From Symbiodinium natans (Eukaryota; Sar; Dinophyceae; Suessiales; Symbiodiniaceae): a DNA stretch of 15,000 bases. The translations under genes and the position numbers were made by a program. Each line of letters opens with the position of its first letter. The stretch's first letter is position 1. The notes beneath the pieces are model-generated. The model saw only the letters and a program-made list of their open reading frames with translations. It was not told the DNA's origin and searched no databases. Below are positions 8,024 through 15,000 of this stretch, piece by piece. Location of the stretch: NCBI GenBank assembly GCA_905221605.1, contig CAJNDS010002839.1, positions 1 through 15,000 on the forward strand, read 5' to 3'.

Positions 8024-10804
8024 TCATTTCTCTGATGGTTTCGGGTCTATTTCGTGTCCCTCAGTGTCTGGGCCCCCTTGTCGATCATCTTCCTGCTGGC
8101 CATCGTGGTCTCCTTCTTGCGGTTGTGTGGTAGGCGTGGCACTTTCTCCTCCTTCTCCCGCAGCTGACGGTCCCCTTGTCCCCGTTGTAGTGGCCTCCTC
8201 TCTCTCCGGCGCTGTCTCTGAGCTTCCTCGTGGTTGGTCAGCTTGCCGTTTTCTCTTCTGTCCTCGTCGCTGTGGCTCCTCCTGGTCCGCGTTGTCCCCT
8301 TCTTTGTCGTCGAGGTTCGTCGAGGTCTCCGGTTCATGCTGGGTACTCCCCTGCTCTCTCGTTTCGCTCGAGCAGTTGTGCTTCTGGTCCTCGTCGTTCT
8401 GGTTGTCGGCGAGCTCGTCGTGGCGCTGGTCGTGCTCCTCCTCGACGTCGGCTTCCGTGTTGTCGGCGAGCTCGTCGTGGTACTGCACGTGCTCGCTGTA
8501 GTGTGGCCCCCTTCTCGTTGCACTCGACTGCTCTGTACTTTCCTGTGCTGCTTTTTCTTCTTCCCCCTCCTCCTTGTCGTTGGAGTTCGTCGTGGTCTCC
8601 GGCTTGTGCTGGGTGCCCCCCTGTCTTCTCGCTTCTCTTCGGCTGCTCTCCAGGTCCTCCTCGGGCTCGTTGGTCGAGTTGTCGGCGGGCTCGTCGTGGT
8701 GCTGGTCGTACTCCTCCTCGATGATGTCCTCTTCCGTGCTGTCGGGGGGCTCGTCGTGGTGCTGCTCGTGCTCGATGTAGTTTGGCCCCCTTCTCGCTGC
8801 ACTCTGTTGTTCTGTACTTTCCTGTGCTTCTTGTTCCTCGTCTTCTTCTCCCTCTTCTCGTTCTTGTTCTGGCACTGGCTGCAGCGGCTGTCGGCTCTGT
8901 GGTGGTGGTCCCCAAATTGACCAGCTTCTCGTCCCCGTTGTTCTCGTTGGTGAGGGCGTGGCTTCCCATCGGTCCGTTGGTCGGCTCGACCCACTGCTTT
9001 CTGCCTCGCTCCCCTCTCGTTCTGCACTGGCTTCCTGGTCGTGTTGTTGAGGGTCTCCATCTTCTTCTTCTTCTGGTTCGTTCCCCACTATATCATTGGC
9101 CACCGCGACGATGTGGAGCCCCTTGTCCAAGTCGGGTGTTCGTGTTGGTGGTTCGGTCGCGGCCCTTTCAGGGTAGATGGTTCGCGTCCTCGTCGTCCAG
9201 GTCTTGTAGTCGAGGTGCTCGTGGTGGTAGAGGTCCGTAGAGGCGCTCGCTCGGCTGGCTTTGCCACGGGGAGGGACAGCCCTCTTGGCGTTCCCCGTGT
9301 TACTCTGCTTGCGGAAGACGGTCCCCCATTTCCTTTTCTGGTAGTAGGCCTCCAAAATTGTTTCCAGCGTCTCGAGCGTGTCCCGGGTCAGCACGGTCAC
9401 CTCGTCCTCGTGCTCGTTTTTTCGGGACAGGATCTGGCCCACCAGGTTGAGGAGGTGTTCGTGTGGGGTGGCTGCTTCGGTCGTGTTGGAGTCGCTGTCC
9501 ACCAGGTGGGGTCCCCGCCAGGTGTGGATTGTGTTTGCCAGCTCCCGGACGCCATCTGTGTCCAGGGTCACCGAGGTTGATGCGGTCTCCAGCAGTCGCC
9601 TCCATCTGGTCAGGGTGAGGTGGACGAAGTCGTAGAGGTCTCCTCTCGGTGGCCTTCCTTCTGGGTCCCCTTCTTGGTGGGCGATGACGTCTGCCGGGTG
9701 GCACCCTTGCTCCGGCTTGCTGTCGGGGTCCTCGTCCGTCGGTGTTGTTCCGTTGGGGAAGAGGTCGGTAGCGTGTTGGGTCCTCGCCTGCTCTGCGGTC
9801 TCCTCGCGTCTCTCCTCCAGGTACTCGTCGTACTGTATCTCTGCTAGCCTCTGCTCCTCCTCCTCTTCGAGCTCCCATCTGCGAATCTCCTCCTCCATCA
9901 TCTCTCTTCTTCGGCTCTCCTCTTGCTCGTCCTCTCGGAGTTGGTCCATCTCTTGGTCTTCGGTTGCCCCTTGTTGCTGCTGTGGTGGTCGGCTGTCCCT
10001 CTGCATCAGGTCGATGTGGTCCAGGAAGTTGTCGATGATGTCGTCAGGGTCCTCCTCCTCCTGCTTTGGCTGCTGCTCTGCTTCCTCTGCTGCCCCCGCT
10101 GTTTCTGCTTGCGGCTGCTGCTGGGGGTATGCGCCCTCGACTTGCTCTGTCCCTGTCTCTTCTTGGGGGGGCTCTCTTTCGTCCTGCTTCTCCTTCTCTG
10201 CGTTGGGTCCCTCGTTCTGCCCGGCTTGGGCCGCTGCGGGTGTGTCTGCGTGTTCCGTTGCTCGCTTCTTGCTCTCTTCCTGTTTTGTTATCTTGGGTGT
10301 GGAGGCATTGCTGCTCGACCAGTGGGTCTCCTCGCTGGAGCTAGGGGCTGTGGGCGGGGGTTGCTTGGCTCGGGCGTGCGGCGGCTGCTTGGTCTGCGGT
10401 GGTCCCCTTTGCGTCATCGCCCCCTGCGGCCCTTGCGGGCGCTGTGGTGGGGGTTTCGGCAGGGGGTGCGCGGGCGCCCCCTCAGGGCGCTGCGGGGTGG
10501 TGCGGAGGTGTGGCGGGGGGTCCGTGCTTGCTCTTCCACGGTCCTGTCCTGGTTCTGGCTCTTTGGGTCGCTTGTGCATGTTGAGCAGCTGTGCCCACTC
10601 CTCTCTGGCTTTCTCCTTTTCCGGCGCGTCCAGGGGCCGGACCCGCCTCTTCTGCTCCTCGAAGTCTCGGCGCTGCTGCTCGTTCCAGTCTGCCCAGTCT
10701 TGGTTTTCTCGGTTTTTTCTTTCTGTGCGGATGGGCCCCCTGCCAACTCTCTCTCTCTCTCTCACTCTTTCGCGCTTTCGCTCTTTGGCTCTTTCATTCA
10801 TCAT
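8024..10804 (-). CDS. 926-residue highly charged, mostly disordered protein with one globular segment
   Basis: This is the only long gene in the window. The start is fixed by an in-frame TGA directly before ATG ATG. Layout by residue: 1-85, Arg/Lys/Glu-rich with a Trp-containing segment (QDWADWNEQQRRDFEEQ); 95-155, Pro/Gln-rich; 190-260, Gln/Glu-rich; about 282-342, an acidic, probably coiled-coil stretch; about 385-510, the one ordinary-composition segment, with VHLTLTRWRRLLETASTSVT and later ETLETILEAYYQKRKWGTVF; 650-834, a tandem duplication; about 846-855, RRGQKRKR, a possible nuclear localisation signal. Cys is almost absent. The frame is supported by its length and by repeat copies differing only by multiples of three bases. 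No membrane segment or signal peptide is visible. I do not recognise the family. A structural (Gag/ORF1-like) protein of a retroelement is possible, but no polymerase lies downstream. A lineage-specific nuclear or RNA-binding scaffold protein is the alternative. Confidence 0.75.
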   Translation of the reverse strand: MMNERAKERKRERVRERERVGRGPIRTERKNRENQDWADWNEQQRRDFEEQKRRVRPLDAPEKEKAREEWAQLLNMHKRPKEPEPGQDRGRASTDPPPHLRTTPQRPEGAPAHPLPKPPPQRPQGPQGAMTQRGPPQTKQPPHARAKQPPPTAPSSSEETHWSSSNASTPKITKQEESKKRATEHADTPAAAQAGQNEGPNAEKEKQDEREPPQEETGTEQVEGAYPQQQPQAETAGAAEEAEQQPKQEEEDPDDIIDNFLDHIDLMQRDSRPPQQQQGATEDQEMDQLREDEQEESRRREMMEEEIRRWELEEEEEQRLAEIQYDEYLEERREETAEQARTQHATDLFPNGTTPTDEDPDSKPEQGCHPADVIAHQEGDPEGRPPRGDLYDFVHLTLTRWRRLLETASTSVTLDTDGVRELANTIHTWRGPHLVDSDSNTTEAATPHEHLLNLVGQILSRKNEHEDEVTVLTRDTLETLETILEAYYQKRKWGTVFRKQSNTGNAKRAVPPRGKASRASASTDLYHHEHLDYKTWTTRTRTIYPERAATEPPTRTPDLDKGLHIVAVANDIVGNEPEEEEDGDPQQHDQEASAEREGSEAESSGSSRPTDRWEATPSPTRTTGTRSWSIWGPPPQSRQPLQPVPEQEREEGEEDEEQEAQESTEQQSAARRGPNYIEHEQHHDEPPDSTEEDIIEEEYDQHHDEPADNSTNEPEEDLESSRREARRQGGTQHKPETTTNSNDKEEGEEEKAAQESTEQSSATRRGPHYSEHVQYHDELADNTEADVEEEHDQRHDELADNQNDEDQKHNCSSETREQGSTQHEPETSTNLDDKEGDNADQEEPQRRGQKRKRQADQPRGSSETAPEREEATTTGTRGPSAAGEGGESATPTTQPQEGDHDGQQEDDRQGGPDTEGHEIDPKPSEK
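8303..8572 (-). repeat. Tandem repeat copy B inside the large ORF (90 codons)
   Basis: Second copy of a duplicated acidic unit: EEG..., QESTEQ, RRGP.Y.EH, HDELADN twice, then TQHEPETSTN and LDDK. Landmarks lie 270-285 bases from their partners in copy A. Confidence 0.8.
8573..8857 (-). repeat. Tandem repeat copy A inside the large ORF (95 codons)
   Basis: First copy of the unit: EEG..., QESTEQ, RRGPNYIEH, HHDEPPDS and HHDEPADN, then TQHKPETTTN and NDK. Each copy also contains an internal duplication of a His-Asp-Glu-(Pro/Leu) motif. The 15-base length difference from copy B keeps the frame. Confidence 0.8.
10747..10763. repeat. CT microsatellite at the 5' end of the large ORF
   Basis: A (CT)8 run on the plus strand reads as GA codons (Arg-Glu alternation) within the first 20 residues of the 926-codon ORF, so the repeat is translated. 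Confidence 0.85.
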
Positions 10805-11690
10805 TCATGCAGTCATGCTTTCTTTCGTTCTGTATGGGGGTTGGGGGCAAGCGCCCGCGCAGTCGCGTCCCCCCCGAGTTTGGAGGCACAAGAGCGAGCA
10901 AGCTGTTTCTGAGACAAGCCCTTCACCCGAGACGTGACACTCTGCAGCACTCTGCAGCTGCCCTCACCTGATTCACCTGTCCCACCTCAAGACATTCACT
11001 GAGCCCATCAGCCCAAGGCACTGAGCACGAAACCCCCCATAACCCCCAACTTTCCAGGTCAAGGGGCGACGAGGCTACAGTGTATTGAAACAGACAGGCA
11101 GACAGGCTCAGTTCTTTCTCTCCTGCTCCTTCACTAAGTTGCCGAAGCCCTCGTGCACTTGTGAACCCTTTCACACTCTCATCTGCCATGCTGGGCAGTG
11201 GCTGAGCAAGTTCTATCCCTAGAATCTGCTCTCAACATGAGCACTCCTTCCACTCAATGACTTCACCCGTGATGGATTCCGTGAGAACGTCCTTGCGTGG
11301 AAGCTCACCTGCAGAGTGTTGAAAAGGCGCTTCGCAAGGGCTTTCACCCTGTTCTTCCATCCGTGCCTCTGCCTCGTTGCCCCAAACTTCCAAAATGTTT
11401 AAGAATTCAACTTCGATGTGGCTCGTCTATGGAAAAACCGATTTCCACAATTCTGGGGTGGTGCGTGTGAAACTAAAGAGGATCTCGTTGCCCTTGCGCG
11501 ATGCAGGCGAGAGACTTGATGGCATGCCCCACCTCTGCTGCATCCAGCACTGGGACGGGCATTTATCGTGCCTCTATGCCGTGCCTTCCATGTGCAACTG
11601 AGGAGCATCCACCCCCACTGCCAGGCATCGAACATGAAGCCTTTGCCCTTCCCTTTGCCCTGGCGAAAGCTCAAGATAGGATCGAATATG
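10805..11690. other. No supportable gene
   Basis: This is the 5' side of the large minus ORF, where its promoter or a trans-splice acceptor would lie; no TATA box or other promoter element is recognisable. Small direct repeats occur (ACTCTGCAG twice near 10938-10956; CAGACAGG twice near 11090-11107). The minus frame at 11399-11749 has no motif. Confidence 0.4.
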
Positions 11691-11696
11691 ATCGAA

Positions 11697-11927
11697 TCAA
11701 AGGTCAGGAACCCGGGCCAGATTCCCACAAGCCTTGCCGCCTTTTCCAAATCCCTTCGGCTTGTCAGCTTCTTCCATTAACTCCTTGTCCTGGCGTACCA
11801 CATGCTTCAATCTTCTTTCACGGGCCACGCAGCAGTACTCCAAGCTGCCAGCTGGTCCTGCTTGATCGACTCTAGGGCAATCTCTGCGGCACTTTGCTCT
11901 GCCTCCAAACACGTCCCCATGCATTCC
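11697..11927 (-). CDS. Coding-like segment with a frame change, unknown function
   Basis: Two frames on the minus strand look coded in sequence. After CGTTAG (AG at 11929-11928) the first reads CLEAEQSAAEIALESIKQDQ and on to AAWSTAAWP before a TGA at 11809-11807. The second frame then reads LKHVVRQDKELMEEADKPKG and GFGKGGKACG to a stop at 11697. A single-base indel near 11815 would join them, or a splice through CCC/GTGAAAG. The first part is probably helical, the second basic. No family is recognised. It could be a decayed exon or two short exons. Confidence 0.25.
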   Translation of the reverse strand, partial: GMHGDVFGGRAKCRRDCPRVDQAGPAGSLEYCCVARERRLKHVVRQDKELMEEADKPKGFGKGGKACGNLARVPDL

Positions 11928-12162
11928 CTAACGGCTTAACGTGCCGTAGCGAAGCTGAGACTTCCCACGTGGGGCATGCTTCTGATGGCCTTCTGTTTTG
12001 TGGTGCATACCTTGGACATCACTGAACCAGGCAAGCGCCCGACAACACCGTTGGGCGCTGTTAGCAACGACATCCCAAATCCCGGTGCAGATCAGCTACG
12101 TGTCCGGCCCACATTCGCTCACTCCACTCGCCCGGCAGCGCGGAGAGCTTGACAGTCGCCTA

Positions 12163-12407
12163 TGAAGCTTGAGCTCTTGACGTCAATCGACTGCAATGGA
12201 AACAGTCACAGCGTTGGAAGTCCTGGTGCCCTCCGCCGTTGTAGGTCTTCGTCTCGTACACGGTCTCACCCTGAATTTTCGACTCCATTTCGACTCCGAC
12301 ATGCTTATGTTAGCTTCTGTTGACATACGATCTTGCCAACTATCGTCCAGCTGTGCGGTGAGAGGCACCTTCTGCAGATAGCGCTTGGCGATCTTCATGA
12401 CCAAGGC
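12163..12407 (-). CDS. Candidate two-exon segment with a 65-base intron, unknown function
   Basis: Exon 1 (12407-12369) follows GCTTAG and reads ALVMKIAKRYLQK, ending before GTGCCT in phase 0. Exon 2 (12303-12163) follows CTAACATAAG, where CTAAC could be the branch site, and reads MESKIQGETVYETKTYNGGG, then a CDCFHC cluster, to a TAG at 12162-12160. The reading frame changes between the two, which the proposed intron repairs. Unspliced, the first frame stays open to 12183 (73 codons), so the alternative is a single uninterrupted exon in which the second frame is accidental. No known domain. Confidence 0.28.
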
Positions 12408-12512
12408 CTAAGCTGTGCATCGAGTTCTCTTCGGGTTCGTCAAAATGTTGCTTTGAGGTGCCGCCCTGCCTTGTGACTCGTGTGAGACTGCTTACTGACC
12501 GAGGTTGCCACA

Positions 12513-12836
12513 TTAAGCAGGGTCTTCGGCGTGATTGCTGGATTTCCTTCGGCTTCTTGCTTGGCCTCCCATCATTCCCATCTCATGCCAGAACAGACCG
12601 TGAGGATTTAGGGCTTGGGGGGCTTGGGGGGGGAATCTTTGAAAGACCTTGCGCTCAGCAATCTCTTCTGGAGTTCTGGGCTTCCTCTTCTTGTCCTGCC
12701 GCACACAAAGAGGTACAAGATGGTACACGGTTACGGGTACCAACATTCCACTGTGCATGCAGAGAAGGGCACGAAGCAAGGTTCGAGGAAAGTTTCGGAT
12801 GAACTGACTACGCATATCAGTTTCGCTTCTTGCCAT
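12513..12836 (-). CDS. Possible exon, Lys/Arg-rich, unknown function
   Basis: A 107-codon minus frame includes a likely exon start at GCGGCAG (before GAC at about 12699), followed by KKRKPRTPEEIAERK and a possible donor AAG/GTCTTT. The frame continues with a Pro-rich and then a basic tail. The KKRKPR cluster could serve in nuclear import. The RQDK that begins the basic part recurs in the segment at 11697-11927, perhaps by chance. No family is recognised. Confidence 0.25.
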   Translation of the reverse strand: MARSETDMRSQFIRNFPRTLLRALLCMHSGMLVPVTVYHLVPLCVRQDKKRKPRTPEEIAERKVFQRFPPQAPQALNPHGLFWHEMGMMGGQARSRRKSSNHAEDPA

Positions 12837-13074
12837 GCTTCTCTCTCATGCAGGACCTGGATTCGGCTGGTGCAATGGAGGCCTTGGCACTTAGCCGGCT
12901 TCTGTTGGTGGGTAGCTTGCACTGCGTCCCCCGAACCGCCCCGACGGTCCACATGAGCGAACTACAATGAACACCCCAGTCCCGCTGCACAGGCGGCTTC
13001 AGCACGGCCATCTGTGATGAGAAGGCCATGACAGCCTGCTCGGCAGCAGACCTTGCAGTAGGCAACCCGTGCAC
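12817..13074 (-). CDS. Possible exon, unknown function
   Basis: An 85-codon minus frame with protein-like composition: ARSAAEQAVMAFSSQMAVLK early and SAKASIAPAESRSCMREKHG near the end. A GC-type donor, ATG/GCAAGA, lies shortly before the TGA. It overlaps the basic frame at 12513-12836 only at the end, in another phase. No domain is recognised. Confidence 0.22.
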   Translation of the reverse strand: MHGLPTARSAAEQAVMAFSSQMAVLKPPVQRDWGVHCSSLMWTVGAVRGTQCKLPTNRSRLSAKASIAPAESRSCMREKHGKKRN

Positions 13075-13358
13075 AGAAGCCGAAGTTGATCAAATCACTC
13101 GGGCGCAAGCTTCTCTGCATCTTTTTGGTTGATGCACAGGTGTCCAGCGTACTCCTGGCCCTGGCACAGGCTGGAAGATGTCGCAGAACCTGCTGCCTGT
13201 CTCCCTTTTGGGCCTGAATGCAGTCGAGCTTGACGATCGCCTGGTACCTTCTTCAATGATGCATACCGCGATGAAGCTCCCGCCCAGCTTGCTTACTTGC
13301 CAGCGAAATCGAAAAGGAACCATCTGCAGCTTGCAGCTGGAGCACTGATTCCCAAACC

Positions 13359-13625
13359 TCATGTCAAGCCGCAGCCAAGCAACAACCAAAGCAATCGCAG
13401 TCTGAACAAGTGACAGATGGTGGCTAAGCTATCATTTAGACTGATGTTTGTGCCGTGGGGCTTGTTCGTGGTGTAAGAAATATCACCTCCGAGATGCTGC
13501 GTGCAAAGGCAAGACATGTCGTGCACCACACCATCGAGGAAAAGCTCGGTGCTGCCGAGATACTCTTCGTGACAGGTCGCTGACAATACCTCTGGCAAAA
13601 GTGATTCCTCAGATACCACACGCAT
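13359..13625 (-). CDS. Possible exon, unknown function
   Basis: After ATCTGAG a frame reads ESLLPEVLSATCHEEYLGST and then LFLDGVVHDMSCLC, with a donor GGAG/GTGATA at 13487/13486. The frame remains open beyond it to 13359. The mix of acidic, aromatic and hydrophobic residues is protein-like, but no family is recognised. The opposite strand is also open here (13448-13966, Cys/Arg-rich), which I take as the shadow. Confidence 0.25.
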   Translation of the reverse strand: MRVVSEESLLPEVLSATCHEEYLGSTELFLDGVVHDMSCLCTQHLGGDISYTTNKPHGTNISLNDSLATICHLFRLRLLWLLLGCGLT

Positions 13626-13685
13626 TGCTCAGAACAGCCAGGGGTTCATGTGCTGCGCTGTGCCCACGGGGCATACTTGCCATGT

Positions 13686-13713
13686 GCACATCTATCTGTA
13701 CATGTAGATGTGC
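13686..13713. repeat. Inverted repeat, 9-bp stem with 10-base loop
   Basis: GCACATCTA (13686-13694) is the exact reverse complement of TAGATGTGC (13705-13713); the loop is TCTGTACATG. Confidence 0.7.
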
Positions 13714-13826
13714 TACCCATCCATATGTATTTATGTTTGTGTACTGCATATTGGACATACAGTTGATACATGTACTCTGGCTTCCGTTTCACTTCTTGGC
13801 CAGGATTCAGCTGAGTCTTTGGGTCC

Positions 13827-14410
13827 TTGGACATCGCCTGTCCAGGCGATGGCGCTGGTGCCATCGCCATCCTCAACAGCATGGCAAGACTACGGCAAGC
13901 AAACGAGGTGCTTTTATGTGCAGCTTTTCAGAAACAACAGATTGTCCAAGACATCGGTGCCTATAAGCTTCCAGCCTTGATCGTGGCGCTGATAAGCAGC
14001 CACGCGCTGCTCAGAGCTACGGAGCCAATACAGAGCCAAGGCAAGGCTGCAGAAGACCAGCACAACCATGCACGCAGCAATGTTACGGCATGGTTCAAGA
14101 TATTGTTCCGTATTTCTCCTGGGATGGCATTGAGCCGCTGGACGCTTGCTAGACCGGTAGACACATCGGCAAAGTGGCAGCTGTTTCTCAGGCTAGGACG
14201 ATTTTAAAATACGTTAAGCAGCTGCGATGGCACTCGGCTCATCGACAACCATACGGCTGCACGATTAATTGTATGAATCCTCAGCTCAGGGCGAAGCCAG
14301 CCTGGCAGCATCAAAGAAGCGATCAACAGACGGACTCGGCCGAAGGTCCTACAGTATCTGCTCGGAGGCGGCCCATGTCAAAGCAATGTTTTGATTTTCA
14401 CTCTAGATGA
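13827..14410 (+). CDS. Possible plus-strand coding region, two frames, unknown function
   Basis: Frame 13827-14207 (126 codons) contains QDIGAYKLPALIVALISSHA, a mildly hydrophobic segment, and later FKILFRISPGMALSRW. Frame 14174-14410 (78 codons) overlaps its end, following a TTTCTCAG acceptor (CAG at 14189-14191), and contains LKYVKQLRWHSAHRQPYG. The first frame has a donor CCG/GTAGAC in the matching phase, but the intron would be under 40 bases, so a one-base indel or a different exon order is equally likely. No family is recognised. Confidence 0.22.
13833..13868. repeat. Two overlapping, mutually exclusive hairpins
   Basis: ATCGCCTG (13833-13840) pairs with CAGGCGAT (13843-13850). GGCGATGGC (13845-13853) pairs perfectly with GCCATCGCC (13860-13868) around a six-base loop. 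The two stems share GGCGAT, so only one can form at a time. Confidence 0.7.
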
Positions 14411-14604
14411 GCTGTGGCTGAAGCACCCAAAAACTGTATACACGCCCTGACGCTTCGGATTTGTGTCTTCCCATGTGTCCAGAAGTGCCCGGCACTACGA
14501 GGGAACCGCGTAGCAGGTTGCTTGATAACGCGGCATGCGCCGACTGAGACCAGGGTGTGCAGTCGGCATGCCAACGGACTTTTTCTGGCCGCCTGCCGCT
14601 TAGC

Positions 14605-15000
14605 TCACTGCGTCGCAAATAGGGTCCAGGGCATAGCGCTTAGGATCTTGGCTTTACTGACATACGCATATCCACGTAGCTTCGGACGACCTCTTCCAAT
14701 ACCGCAGTGGGTGTAGTCGGCATCGACCCATAGACCGCTGCCGCCCCAGAGGGTTTGTAGGACGGCGTGTTGTCCAGAAACCTTGTCAGATCCCCAGAGC
14801 AGCCCTCGAGCAAATTCAACCACAAACAACGTGAGAAAACCGCCCGGTGGACGGGACAAAGCAGAAACGCTGCCATCATGTCTAAACCGGAAGCCCAGAA
14901 ACTCAACAGCTGCCCGCAGATCAGCCTCGAATGAATCGACGATTTGGTCGTGCCTCTCTCCGATACAGATTGAAAGGCAAGGAGGAGACTGTCCCGTCGC
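14605..15000 (-). CDS. Open frame entering from the right edge, partial, unknown function
   Basis: A minus frame is open from the window edge to a TGA at 14605, 131 codons in the window. It includes DSFEADLRAAVEFLGFRF and GLWVDADYTHCGIGRGRPKL, then RGYAYVSKAK. RGYAYV resembles the RNP1 motif of RRM domains, but no RNP2 strand lies at the right distance, so I do not call an RRM. A second frame on the same strand is open from the edge to 14640 and ends in VLEEVVRSYVDMRMSVK. One of the two could be the real reading, or an exon change lies inside. The 5' part is outside the window. Confidence 0.3.
   Translation of the reverse strand, partial: ATGQSPPCLSICIGERHDQIVDSFEADLRAAVEFLGFRFRHDGSVSALSRPPGGFLTLFVVEFARGLLWGSDKVSGQHAVLQTLWGGSGLWVDADYTHCGIGRGRPKLRGYAYVSKAKILSAMPWTLFATQ

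Noticed and set aside
8047-9060. 337-codon minus frame overlapping the large ORF in another phase
   Set aside because: Arg/Thr-rich translation of the same repeats; it lacks the globular segment and is explained by the low-stop composition.
9684-10937. 417-codon plus-strand ORF, Ser/Cys-rich, opposite the large ORF (and a 329-codon one at 9923-10912)
   Set aside because: Glu, Gln and Arg codons on the minus strand read as Leu, Ser, Cys and Phe codons on the other strand and avoid stops. The product is low-complexity with no domain, so this is a composition shadow.
13448-13966. 172-codon plus frame, Cys/Arg/His-rich
   Set aside because: The Cys spacing fits no zinc-finger family; it is opposite a better minus frame and overlaps a better plus frame.

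Overview
This window looks like nuclear DNA of an intron-rich eukaryote, most likely a protist and, as a best guess, a dinoflagellate. There is no prokaryote-style packing of long genes. Most open frames are short, and several coding-like stretches are flanked by AG acceptors and GT donors. One region carries a decayed non-LTR retrotransposon reverse transcriptase, and two partial matches to the dinoflagellate spliced leader occur. None of these clues is decisive, and no rRNA, tRNA, CRISPR or complete mobile element was found.

Layout. Positions ~219-874 (+) hold the broken C-terminal part of a LINE-type reverse transcriptase. Positions ~1867-3279 (-) hold the best spliced-gene evidence: four candidate exons whose splice phases agree, with one in-frame TGA, followed by an overlapping frame with a RanBP2-type zinc-finger motif. 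From ~3700 to ~5620 (-) there are further possible exons of unknown function. Positions ~6490-7364 (+) hold a candidate plus-strand gene, whose best exon ends in GTAAGG. Positions ~7550-10870 form a GC-rich island dominated by a single 926-codon minus-strand ORF (8024-10804). Its product is a highly charged, mostly disordered protein with one globular segment and a tandem duplication, and simple repeats lie on both sides. Positions ~11700-12410 (-) hold short coding-like frames with splice signals. Positions 13350-14410 hold coding-like frames on both strands and two hairpins, and the right edge (14605-15000, -) is entered by an open frame.

The 926-codon ORF is the only solid gene call. The other candidate exons rest on reading frame, amino-acid character and splice signals seen by eye, with no homology search. 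No functional link between genes can be shown. Large parts (about 1.1-1.86 kb, 4.6-5.0 kb, 10.8-11.4 kb and 13.1-13.4 kb) show nothing I can support.
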